DNA from: Fulvivirga sediminis
GTDB taxonomy: Bacteria > Bacteroidota > Bacteroidia > Cytophagales > Cyclobacteriaceae
Reading direction: 5' to 3'
Assembly (NCBI RefSeq): GCF_016757215.1
Contig: NZ_JAESIY010000004.1
Location: 1-64,000, forward strand
Length of the DNA: 64,000 nt
Shown: piece by piece, positions 48,292-55,442 of the stretch
How the letters are laid out: each line of letters begins with the position of its first letter
Position numbering within the stretch: position 1 is the stretch's first letter
The notes under the pieces: generated by a model
Told to the model about the DNA's origin: nothing
The model's input: only the letters and a program-made list of their open reading frames with translations
Databases searched by the model: none
Made by a program: the position numbers and the translations under genes

Positions 48292-48660
48292 ATGAACAAC
48301 GATCCGGAACTAAACGGAAAGTATCTGGGCCAAATCTCGGAAGACTTTGTGGTGGTGGCTGACACACTAAAAGAAGCCTCCTACCAGATTAGAAAAAGAA
48401 AGTTCTCTGATTATCCTATATTCCCAATATCAAAAATAGAGCTACCTATTGGCCAATTATTAATTGGAAAAACTGAGCTAGCTGTAAATTGGAACTATAA
48501 TGCCTCTTATTTGGATGAGTTTATACAAAGAGAAATAGTAAGTGATGAAGCTATTGAGCAATTTAAAGAAGCTTACAAAGATCCTGATGAGTTTTGCTGC
48601 CTTTTTGTAATAGATGAGGATTTCACCAATTTCGTCTATATCCCTTATCCTATAGATTAA
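48292..48660 (+). CDS. Hypothetical protein, 122 aa
   Basis: This small acidic cytosolic protein has no signal peptide or membrane span. The sequence GKYLGQISEDFVVVADTLKEASYQIRKR suggests a compact alpha/beta domain. The C terminus CCLFVIDEDFTNFVYIPYPID is hydrophobic and ordered. No family was recognised. A -7 box upstream and a hairpin downstream mark it as its own transcript, and codon use looks like that of its neighbours. Confidence 0.7.
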   Translation: MNNDPELNGKYLGQISEDFVVVADTLKEASYQIRKRKFSDYPIFPISKIELPIGQLLIGKTELAVNWNYNASYLDEFIQREIVSDEAIEQFKEAYKDPDEFCCLFVIDEDFTNFVYIPYPID

Positions 48661-48668
48661 AAAAATAA

Positions 48669-48703
48669 GTTATCTCTAAGGCTAGCTGTGCTTTAGAGAT
48701 AAC
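48669..48703. terminator. Hairpin between the 122-aa gene and thiL
   Basis: Eleven-base arms GTTATCTCTAA (48669-48679) and TTAGAGATAAC (48693-48703) pair fully across a 13-base loop. The T tracts are weak, but the position between two convergent stop codons supports a terminator role. Confidence 0.55.
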
Positions 48704-48717
48704 TCATTATAATTTCA

Positions 48718-49752
48718 TTAATTATTAAAGTGATTCCAGCCCTGTGCTTGTAAGGCCACTTCTCTCTCGCCTTTAGTGATCATGATATTACCAGCACTCT
48801 GCTCCTGCACATAGCCTATAAAATGAATATCAGGGTGTTTTTTCAACTTCTCCATATCCGCCTTAGACACTGTAAACAGAAGTTCATAATCCTCTCCTCC
48901 ATTTAAAGTAGCTGTAGTAGCGTCAATATTCAGTTCATAACCGGTATCATACGTCTGCTTATCTATAGGCAACTTATCTTCATAAATTTTCATACCCACC
49001 TGAGATTGCTTGCTGATATGAAACAGCTCTGAAGCCAACCCATCAGAAACATCAATCATCGCCGAAGGCACCACTTTCAGATCTTTCAACTCATGTATGA
49101 TATCCATTCTAGCCTCAGGTCTTAATTGCCTTTGCACTATATAATCGTACTTTTCTAATTGTGGGGTCATATTAGGGTTAGCCATAAACACCTGCTTCTC
49201 TCTTTCTAGCACTTGTAACCCCATGTAAGCACCTCCTAAGTCACCTGTAACACAGATCACATCATCTATCTGAGCACCGCTTCTTTTAGATATCAGGCTT
49301 TTATCTGCTACGCCCACTGCCGTTACTGATATTACCAGGCCACTACCGGAAGAAGTAGTATCTCCTCCTACCAAATCAACCTTAAAACTATCACAAGCTG
49401 CCCTCACTCCTTTATAAAGCTCCTCTACCGCCTCCACTGAGAACCGGTTACTCAATCCTAGGCTTACGGTAATTTGCTTAGGAACAGCATTCATAGCAGC
49501 AATATCAGAAACATTCACAGCCACAGCCTTATACCCTAAATGCTGCAATGGCATAAATGATAGATCGAAATGAATTCCTTCCAATAGCATATCAGTAGAT
49601 AGCACCGTATAATGATCTCCACTGTCTATCAGCGCCGCATCATCTCCAATACCTAAAGCCGTTTCGCTATTAGTATTTGAGAAACCCTCACTTAACTTAT
49701 CAATCAATCCAAACTCACCTAATTGACCTATTTCCGTCCGTTTTTCGCTCAT
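48718..49752 (-). CDS. thiL: Thiamine-monophosphate kinase
   Basis: ThiL phosphorylates thiamine monophosphate to thiamine pyrophosphate with ATP. The ATG at 49752 is chosen (MSEKRTEIGQLGEFGLI); the frame is open for 14 further residues upstream that do not look conserved. The 344-residue protein has the metal/ATP motif LGIGDDAAL (33-41) and STDMLLEGIHFD. AVNVSDIAAMNAVPK, VGGDTTSSGSGLVISVTAVG and the C-terminal NGGEDYELLFTV are also present, typical of the PurM/ThiL superfamily. No other thiamine gene lies nearby. Confidence 0.95.
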   Translation of the reverse strand: MSEKRTEIGQLGEFGLIDKLSEGFSNTNSETALGIGDDAALIDSGDHYTVLSTDMLLEGIHFDLSFMPLQHLGYKAVAVNVSDIAAMNAVPKQITVSLGLSNRFSVEAVEELYKGVRAACDSFKVDLVGGDTTSSGSGLVISVTAVGVADKSLISKRSGAQIDDVICVTGDLGGAYMGLQVLEREKQVFMANPNMTPQLEKYDYIVQRQLRPEARMDIIHELKDLKVVPSAMIDVSDGLASELFHISKQSQVGMKIYEDKLPIDKQTYDTGYELNIDATTATLNGGEDYELLFTVSKADMEKLKKHPDIHFIGYVQEQSAGNIMITKGEREVALQAQGWNHFNN

Positions 49753-49943
49753 TTCAATATTTTTTAATGATGAAGAAGGCCGTAAGCCTCCCACTCGTCG
49801 ATGTATTTCGTCATTTATCTTACAAAGGTAAGTCTATATCTTCAATCCACTATAATTAGAGGTTACAAATGTGTCTCCTTAGCCTATTCACCTATTGATT
49901 ACCTACAGGTAACATATTATAAAACTGAAAGCGAGGAAAGAAG

Positions 49944-50123
49944 ATGAAGACTACCATTAAATATTTCTGTTTATTACTTACAAGCTTGGCATTACTTACC
50001 AGCTGTGGGCCCAAACCACAATACAAAACCTCCTTAGGAAAGAAAAAGCTCAAGCACTATAACTCTGTTCAGTACGGCAATAGCTCGCCTAAAACTTTTA
50101 AAAGCTTTAAACGTCAGAAGTAA
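49944..50123 (+). CDS. Small lipoprotein, 59 aa
   Basis: This short gene starts MKTTIKYFCLLLTSLALLTSC, a complete lipoprotein signal with Cys21. A basic tail of 38 residues follows (GPKPQYKTSLGKKKLKHYN and onward). Its 3' end overlaps the end of the convergent epimerase gene by 17 bp. No family was recognised. The good signal peptide argues that it is real. The basic tail contrasts with the acidic surface-export signal of the Sus lipoproteins, suggesting a periplasmic location. Confidence 0.65.
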   Translation: MKTTIKYFCLLLTSLALLTSCGPKPQYKTSLGKKKLKHYNSVQYGNSSPKTFKSFKRQK

Positions 50124-50517
50124 TTTCCTGGCATAGCTCTACTAATACACCATTGGTAGATTTAGGGTGCAAGAAACAAACAAGTTTGTTATCAGCACCT
50201 TTTTTAGGCTTTTCATTTAAAAGGGTAAAACCCTCCTCCGCCAGTCGCTTCATTTCCATTTCTATATTTTCCACCTTATAAGCAATATGATGTATACCCT
50301 CTCCTCGTTTAGCTATAAACTTAGCTATGGGAGAATCCTCATCCGTTGCCTCTAATAGTTCTATTTTGGTGTCTCCCAATTGAAAAAAAGAGGTACTTAC
50401 TTTTTCTGACGCTACAGACTCCCGTTTATAAGGCTGCTGGCCAAATAGCTTGGCAAAAATATCATTAGAATCCTTAATATTTTTCACGGCTATGCCTATG
50501 TGCTCAACTTTTATCAT
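50107..50517 (-). CDS. mce: Methylmalonyl-CoA epimerase
   Basis: This enzyme interconverts (R)- and (S)-methylmalonyl-CoA in propionate metabolism. The 136-residue vicinal-oxygen-chelate protein has repeated beta-alpha-beta modules with metal ligands. His6 lies in VEHIGIAVKNI, His77 in GIHHIAYKVENIE, and Glu127 in GVLVELCQE. FFQLGDTKIELLEAT fits the family. Mutase genes are not in the window; with eutB this is the second pointer to cobalamin use, because methylmalonyl-CoA mutase needs B12. Confidence 0.92.
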   Translation of the reverse strand: MIKVEHIGIAVKNIKDSNDIFAKLFGQQPYKRESVASEKVSTSFFQLGDTKIELLEATDEDSPIAKFIAKRGEGIHHIAYKVENIEMEMKRLAEEGFTLLNEKPKKGADNKLVCFLHPKSTNGVLVELCQEITSDV

Positions 50518-50550
50518 AGAATTACGTTTAGGGATAAGTCTAGTTTTAAC

Positions 50551-50558
50551 TAACTTTG
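50551..50558 (+). promoter_or_regulatory. Possible -7 box upstream of the 137-aa hypothetical gene
   Basis: TAACTTTG matches TAnnTTTG. It lies about 77 bp before the start codon in the gap between divergent genes. No TTG is found 19 bases upstream. Confidence 0.4.
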
Positions 50559-50634
50559 CTTAAGATTTGAAACTTTTTAAATTGGGGTAAAGTTTTTATT
50601 TTAAATTTATTGAAAAAGAATTAGGATTACTGCT

Positions 50635-51048
50635 ATGATGATGGAAACTTCAGGCGATATTCATGTAGAGGCAGCTCGAATTCAGAGAGAAATCAAAAGC
50701 CACTTAGGCTTAAGGAGCAATGCTCTCATGTTTGAGTACGGCAATATGGAGGGCAAAGTAAAGTTAGATCTGATCACCATTAACCCAAGGCATAATCAAT
50801 CGTTCCTTTTTCACTCTGTAATGGGCTTTGATAAGGTAGATGCTCTGCAAAAGATGCTAGAGTATGTGAAGCACTACAAAGAAAAAGAAAGTAGCTACAC
50901 TATACAGTGGATAGCCAAAGGAGACAAAGAGCTTAATACCTCTTACTTCAGGGCAAGCGGTGTATATGATGCTTTGGATAAATTATATTATGGCCGTGAC
51001 TCCAATACTATCACGGTTTTTAGTGTGGTTCTAAACCCAGTAGCTTAA
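50635..51048 (+). CDS. Hypothetical protein, 137 aa
   Basis: This soluble cytosolic protein has three possible starts (Met1 to Met3 are MMMETSGDIH). Sequence features are a basic helix AARIQREIKSHLGL, a middle segment ITINPRHNQSFLFHSVMGFDKVDALQKMLEYVKHY, and a C-terminal NTITVFSVVLNPVA. No catalytic motif or family was recognised. It is 12 bp upstream of the A-type Fe-S carrier gene and almost certainly shares its transcript, so a role near Fe-S or redox metabolism is conceivable. Confidence 0.75.
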   Translation: MMMETSGDIHVEAARIQREIKSHLGLRSNALMFEYGNMEGKVKLDLITINPRHNQSFLFHSVMGFDKVDALQKMLEYVKHYKEKESSYTIQWIAKGDKELNTSYFRASGVYDALDKLYYGRDSNTITVFSVVLNPVA

Positions 51049-51060
51049 ATAAAAGAAATT

Positions 51061-51387
51061 ATGATTAATGTAACTGATAAAGCAAAGGAAAAAATAGTAT
51101 CTCTTCGATCAGAAGAGGGGAAATCGACTGATCATAACATAAGGGTATTAGTACAGGGAGGAGGATGCTCTGGCCTGATGTACGATCTTAAGTTTGATGC
51201 AGAAGTTCAGTCTTCAGACGAAATATTTGAAGACAAAGGAATAAAAATATTAGTAGACAAGAAGAGCCTTTTATATTTACTGGGCACCACTCTTGACTTC
51301 TCAGACGGACTTAATGGTAAAGGATTTCAGTTTATTAACCCCAATGCCACTCGTACATGTGGTTGCGGAGAAAGCTTTGCCGTATAA
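51061..51387 (+). CDS. A-type Fe-S cluster carrier (IscA/SufA/ErpA family)
   Basis: This 108-residue carrier delivers assembled Fe-S clusters to target proteins. The three family cysteines are Cys36 in QGGGCSGLMYDL and Cys100/Cys102 in the C-terminal TCGCGESF. The rest matches the HesB-like fold (KILVDKKSLLYLLGTTLDF). It is encoded about 28 kb from the suf operon, with a 137-aa hypothetical gene. It cannot be separated into IscA, SufA or ErpA by sequence inspection. A strong terminator follows. Confidence 0.94.
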   Translation: MINVTDKAKEKIVSLRSEEGKSTDHNIRVLVQGGGCSGLMYDLKFDAEVQSSDEIFEDKGIKILVDKKSLLYLLGTTLDFSDGLNGKGFQFINPNATRTCGCGESFAV

Positions 51388-51413
51388 CCCTTAAGTAATT
51401 AGTCAAATTATTG

Positions 51414-51439
51414 AAAAAGCCTCCTTTTGGAGGCTTTTT
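51414..51439. terminator. Bidirectional terminator between the A-type carrier and nuclease-like genes
   Basis: An 11-bp stem (51414-51424 with 51429-51439), core GCCTCC-TTTT-GGAGGC, with A and T tracts on its two sides, lies between convergent genes. The minus-strand gene's stop begins at the next base. Confidence 0.88.
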
Positions 51440-53281
51440 TTATTTTAAAATAGCTTTAAGAACCCTTTCTTCTTGAATTAAGACATCTTTCATGAGAAGG
51501 TTGTGTGGAAATTGCTTAAGTTTTGACTTCTTAAAACCATGCATTATTTCTAATAATGAGGACGCAGATATTAAAGAAAGATTCAACTCATATTCCAATC
51601 CACAATCATTTATAAAATCATCACTGAATTCCGGCGCTATCAATAAAGACTTAATTACTTTGTAGCCATGATTATTCGCTATATCTGAATATGCCTTTAG
51701 CTGTCTTTTTACAGAACTAAATTTATTATAGCCCTTATCTTTTACTGTCTTACATTCAACAATTATCAACTCCTCATTCCCTAAATTGACTATAATATCT
51801 ACCTTGTCCTTTTTGGTATTAATTTTCTTTTTGATTTCAAAATCAACATGTAAGCCAAGGTTTTCAAATATTTTTTCCGTAAGGTTTTCAACCTTTAACC
51901 CTAACTCACTCTCTTTTATCAGAATGCCATTATCCCTTAAATTTTTTAAATCTCTATACCCAAAATATTCATAGTTCTCCAAGTACATATTCTCAGAATC
52001 TTTGAAGATCTCAAGAATATTAGTAACAAGATCACCTCTAGTCTTTATTTCCTTCTGAGAACAAAAATTTTCAAGATCTTTTTCGTTAATAACTTCTAAG
52101 ATATCCCTAGGCTTAATATTATAATCCAATAGATATTCACTACTAAGAACATTTTCATCTTGAAGTTCAAACTCCTTTCTTAAAACCTCATTTACTTTAG
52201 GTATATATTCTTTTAATTCTGATAAAAGCTTTTCATATCCATCATGAGAAATACCTACTTTCTGATCACCTTCTATATCCTCAAAATATTTTATTAAGTT
52301 CTCGATTTTCTCTTCTAAAGTAGCTCCTTTAAGAGAGGGAGAGATATTCAATTGCTTATCACACAGTTCATTTATGAATTTCTTCCTATCAGAAACTTTT
52401 GTTTCAGGTTTAAATAAACTATTCGACAAAACAGTAGAAAAAGAGATCCCATCCTGAATAATACCCTTCACTTTAACATCAAAGGGTTGTCTCCAATCCA
52501 TATTATGTTTTTTACAAACCATGTTAATCTGTGGCTCTCTTATTTGCCGCAAAACTCTTCGATAAAATTTATCAGCAATTTCTTTCCCTCTAATTTTTCG
52601 CAGCATTCTTACCACCTCATCAGCTACATAAATGGTATTACTTTTCCTAGAAAAGAAAATAACTCCAATATTCTTAAGCAACTCAATGACCTCTTCAATT
52701 CGTAGTGTTTCAACAGGGACAACCATATAATTAATGAGCTTTATCTCTTCCTGTGATAGCTCCAATTTATTAGATAAAGTAGATAATATTAATTGTTCAT
52801 CTTGAGTAATTTTAGAATCCTGATTATTATCTCGATCATTATTGTAGGCTGTATCCACACAGGCCTTATATATTAAATAATCCCTCTTTCTTAGATTACT
52901 TTCATCATCAACCTCGAAACTCTTTTTTAAATCTTTTATCTTTTGCTTTATTCCTTTCAGCTCAAGTTCATACAATCTAGAAAGCCAGTCTTGCTTCATT
53001 ATACAATTACCATCTCTAGTAATTATATCCATTAAAATATCAAGTTGAGAAGTAACATAAACAAATTCAGCCTTTACGCACTCTGCAAAATCTGGCTCCA
53101 GTAAATTAAAAACTTCAGCTATATTTTGATTATCAACGCTTTTTAAATCTGCACTTTCACTAATTATCTTATCTACTTTCTTTGCACTATCAGGGTTTGT
53201 AGCAAGGATCCCATCTATTATTTTCAGAAAAGAATTTTTCTCAAATGAATTTAACTTATCCAGTACTTTTTCGAGCTTCAT
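51440..53281 (-). CDS. Large nuclease-like protein with C-terminal PD-(D/E)XK domain
   Basis: This 613-residue cytosolic protein is mostly helical and charged. The C-terminal 150 residues resemble Mrr/RecB-type nucleases: a helix with ENLTEKIFENLGLHVDFEI (Glu near 470), then D495 in KVDIIVNLGNEELIIVECK with E509-x-K511, giving D-x13-E-x-K. A stretch near 395-440 (DILEVINEKDLENFCSQKEIKTRGDLVTN) looks like a SAP-type or similar DNA-binding helix-turn. The first 380 residues match no family I know. It stands alone, and its upstream region holds two palindromes. Defence, repair or mobile origin are possible; no methylase, helicase or toxin partner is adjacent. Confidence 0.7.
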   Translation of the reverse strand: MKLEKVLDKLNSFEKNSFLKIIDGILATNPDSAKKVDKIISESADLKSVDNQNIAEVFNLLEPDFAECVKAEFVYVTSQLDILMDIITRDGNCIMKQDWLSRLYELELKGIKQKIKDLKKSFEVDDESNLRKRDYLIYKACVDTAYNNDRDNNQDSKITQDEQLILSTLSNKLELSQEEIKLINYMVVPVETLRIEEVIELLKNIGVIFFSRKSNTIYVADEVVRMLRKIRGKEIADKFYRRVLRQIREPQINMVCKKHNMDWRQPFDVKVKGIIQDGISFSTVLSNSLFKPETKVSDRKKFINELCDKQLNISPSLKGATLEEKIENLIKYFEDIEGDQKVGISHDGYEKLLSELKEYIPKVNEVLRKEFELQDENVLSSEYLLDYNIKPRDILEVINEKDLENFCSQKEIKTRGDLVTNILEIFKDSENMYLENYEYFGYRDLKNLRDNGILIKESELGLKVENLTEKIFENLGLHVDFEIKKKINTKKDKVDIIVNLGNEELIIVECKTVKDKGYNKFSSVKRQLKAYSDIANNHGYKVIKSLLIAPEFSDDFINDCGLEYELNLSLISASSLLEIMHGFKKSKLKQFPHNLLMKDVLIQEERVLKAILK

Positions 53282-53295
53282 GAAGTTGAATTTAA

Positions 53296-53319
53296 ATTAA
53301 TATTTTATAAAATATTAAT
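53296..53319. promoter_or_regulatory. Perfect 24-bp palindrome upstream of the nuclease-like gene
   Basis: These 24 bases equal their own reverse complement (arms ATTAATATTTTA / TAAAATATTAAT). The palindrome lies 15-38 bp before the ATG at 53281 on the minus strand. The position fits an operator overlapping the promoter or leader. The extreme AT content makes chance symmetry more likely than for mixed sequence. Confidence 0.45.
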
Positions 53320-53330
53320 AAATAATATAT

Positions 53331-53354
53331 AATTGATTACAAAAACAATCAATT
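53331..53354. promoter_or_regulatory. Inverted repeat upstream of the nuclease-like gene
   Basis: AATTGATT (53331-53338) and AATCAATT (53347-53354) form an 8-bp inverted repeat with an 8-base spacer. It is 50-73 bp before the start codon. Together with the palindrome it could be a two-site operator, or a terminator for the RidA gene, which is transcribed toward it. Confidence 0.35.
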
Positions 53355-53379
53355 AATAAAAAAGTACAGCCACATTTCA

Positions 53380-53802
53380 TCACACCTCCGCCACGCACTT
53401 CAGCTCTATGGCTATTGGAGTGGGTAAGGCATTCACTTCTACCGTAGTTCGGCAAGGCTGATTATCTTTAAAATACTGAGCATAAACCTTATTATAAGTG
53501 GCAAAATCATCCTTCATATTGGTAAGAAATACCGTAACATCTACCAGCTTACTCCAGCTGCTACCCGCATCTTCCAAGATATGCCTCACATTTTCGAATA
53601 CCGAATGGCACTGCGCCTCTATATCATAAGAAACGACTTCTCCTGCTTCATTTTGAGTAACACCTGGAATCTCTTTGCTCCCTTTTTTTCGAGGACCTAC
53701 CCCTGAGAGAAAAAGCAATCCCCCCACCCTTCTTGCATGAGGATAAAGTCCTACGGCTTCTGGTGCTTTGTCTGAGTTCATTATACTATTTGGATCATTC
53801 AT
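53380..53802 (-). CDS. RidA/YjgF family enamine-imine deaminase
   Basis: This 140-residue trimeric RidA-fold protein has the catalytic Arg118 in QPCRTTVEVNALP and Glu133 in IAIELKCVAEV. The N-terminal part YPHARRVGGLLFLSGVGPRKKGSKEIPG has a longer loop than classical RidA and resembles 2-aminomuconate deaminase of tryptophan breakdown. No kynurenine-pathway genes lie nearby, so that subtype is tentative. A start at Met8 (MNSDKAPEA) is plausible. Confidence 0.88.
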   Translation of the reverse strand: MNDPNSIMNSDKAPEAVGLYPHARRVGGLLFLSGVGPRKKGSKEIPGVTQNEAGEVVSYDIEAQCHSVFENVRHILEDAGSSWSKLVDVTVFLTNMKDDFATYNKVYAQYFKDNQPCRTTVEVNALPTPIAIELKCVAEV

Positions 53803-53858
53803 AATATTATGGCACTTATATTGAATAATAATTATTGAACCTTTAAACTGATGAAATT

Positions 53859-54065
53859 ATGTTCGTAACAATATTAACGTTTATATATAGTGGTATTGCT
53901 CTTTATGTTTTATACAGATACGCTAAGAAAAAAGCCTCTAGCATAGCAGAATGGAAAGAAAAAGCTAATCTAAAAATAACTGCCGTGATGCCTGCAAGTA
54001 AAAACTGGAACAAAAACTCTAATAAAACCGAACCCGTTTCAGAGTTGCACACTGAAGTTAACTGA
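53859..54065 (+). CDS. Small single-pass membrane protein, 68 aa
   Basis: The predicted protein has one N-terminal transmembrane helix (FVTILTFIYSGIALYVLYRY, 2-21). A basic cytoplasmic stretch KKKASSIAEWKEKANLK and a hydrophilic Asn/Lys/Glu tail follow. No family was recognised. It is divergent from the RidA gene with 56 bp between starts and convergent with the aminopeptidase gene. The clear helix with positive-inside residues supports it as a true gene, but conservation is unknown. Confidence 0.5.
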   Translation: MFVTILTFIYSGIALYVLYRYAKKKASSIAEWKEKANLKITAVMPASKNWNKNSNKTEPVSELHTEVN

Positions 54066-54106
54066 TGATTTTTGGAATCAATCAGGAAAATTATTCCACA
54101 AAGCTT

Positions 54107-55396
54107 TTATGAGTTCATAAGCTCTTCGATCTCTTCAGCTTCCAAAGGAATATTTTCCATAAGATCAACTACCCCATCATCGGTGATCACTACATTGTTT
54201 TCTAACCTGATGCCCAGATTCTCTTCTCTGATGTAAATGCCAGGCTCCACGGTAAAGACCATTCCTGGCTTCATTTCAGAATAAATATTGCCCACATCAT
54301 GCACATCTAAACCTAAATGGTGAGATGTGCCATGCATAAAATATTTTTTATACGCTGGTTGCATCTCAGTACTGTTTTTAAGATCCGTTTTGTCCAGCAA
54401 ACCTAGCTCTAGCAGCTCACTTTGCATATAAAGCCCTACCTCTTTATGATAATGAGCTATTATATTGCCGGGTACCAGCATTTGCATAGCTTCTTTCATA
54501 ACCCTAAGTACTGCCTCATATATTTTCCTTTGCCTTTTTGTAAATCTTCCCGAAACAGGTATAGTACGGGTCATATCCGCATTATAGTTAGCATATTCTG
54601 CACCTACATCCATAAGCAATAAATCGCCTTCCTTACACTCCATGCTATTTTCAATGTAATGAAGCACGCAAGAATTAGCCCCTGAAGCCACAATGGGAGA
54701 ATACGCAAACCCTCTTGAACCGTTCCTTACAAACTCATGAATATATTCGGCTTCTACTTCATACTCCATCACCCCTGGCTTCATAAAATTAAGGACCCTT
54801 CTGAATCCTTGCTCGGTGATGTCACAAGCTTTTTGCAATGCATTTATTTCCAATTCTGATTTAATAGCTCTTAAATGATGCATCAAAGGAGCCGCCCGTT
54901 CATACTTATGTAGCGGATATCTTTCCTTGCATTTTTTAATAAAGCGGGCATCTCGGGTTTCCACATCAGCCGCAGACCTGATATGCTCATTAGTGTTTAG
55001 ATAAACGTGCTCCACCTCTGCCATCAGCGTTTGAAAAACACCTTCAAAATCTGTAAGCCAATAAATGGATGAAATGCCGCTAGCCTCTTCTGCTTCCTGC
55101 TTGGTATACTTATGCCCTTCCCATATCGCTATATCCTCATTTGTCTCTCTTAAAAAAAGTATTTCTCTAAGCCTTTCACTATGAAAATCTGGATATATCA
55201 CCAAAATACTCTCTTCTTGATCTATACCCGATAGATAGTAAATATCATTATTTTGTCTGAAAGCCATGGTGCCATCAGCATTGGTAGGCATAATATCATT
55301 AGAGTTAAAAACAGCGATCGAATTAGGCTTTAATAAATCTGCTAATCTTGCTCTATTTCTAACAAAAAGCTCTTTATTTATAGGTTGGTAACGCAT
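54107..55396 (-). CDS. pepP: Xaa-Pro aminopeptidase (aminopeptidase P)
   Basis: This M24B metallopeptidase removes the N-terminal residue before proline. The 429-residue protein has the aminopeptidase P N-terminal domain (about 5-140). The pita-bread catalytic domain follows, with metal-binding Asp pairs in LLLMDVGAEYANYNADMTRT. His ligands lie in MHGTSHHLGLDVHDVG, and Glu ligands in FTVEPGIYIREENLGIRLENNVVIT. It is cytosolic, with no signal peptide, and monocistronic. Confidence 0.95.
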   Translation of the reverse strand: MRYQPINKELFVRNRARLADLLKPNSIAVFNSNDIMPTNADGTMAFRQNNDIYYLSGIDQEESILVIYPDFHSERLREILFLRETNEDIAIWEGHKYTKQEAEEASGISSIYWLTDFEGVFQTLMAEVEHVYLNTNEHIRSAADVETRDARFIKKCKERYPLHKYERAAPLMHHLRAIKSELEINALQKACDITEQGFRRVLNFMKPGVMEYEVEAEYIHEFVRNGSRGFAYSPIVASGANSCVLHYIENSMECKEGDLLLMDVGAEYANYNADMTRTIPVSGRFTKRQRKIYEAVLRVMKEAMQMLVPGNIIAHYHKEVGLYMQSELLELGLLDKTDLKNSTEMQPAYKKYFMHGTSHHLGLDVHDVGNIYSEMKPGMVFTVEPGIYIREENLGIRLENNVVITDDGVVDLMENIPLEAEEIEELMNS

Positions 55397-55442
55397 AGCA
55401 TTATTTTTAAATGATGAAGATTAAACAGGCCTTAGAGATATA

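Noticed and set aside
51440-53802. A restriction-modification or multi-gene defence island
   Set aside because: No methylase, specificity subunit, helicase, reverse transcriptase or toxin-antitoxin gene lies beside the nuclease-like gene. The neighbours are RidA and an Fe-S carrier.
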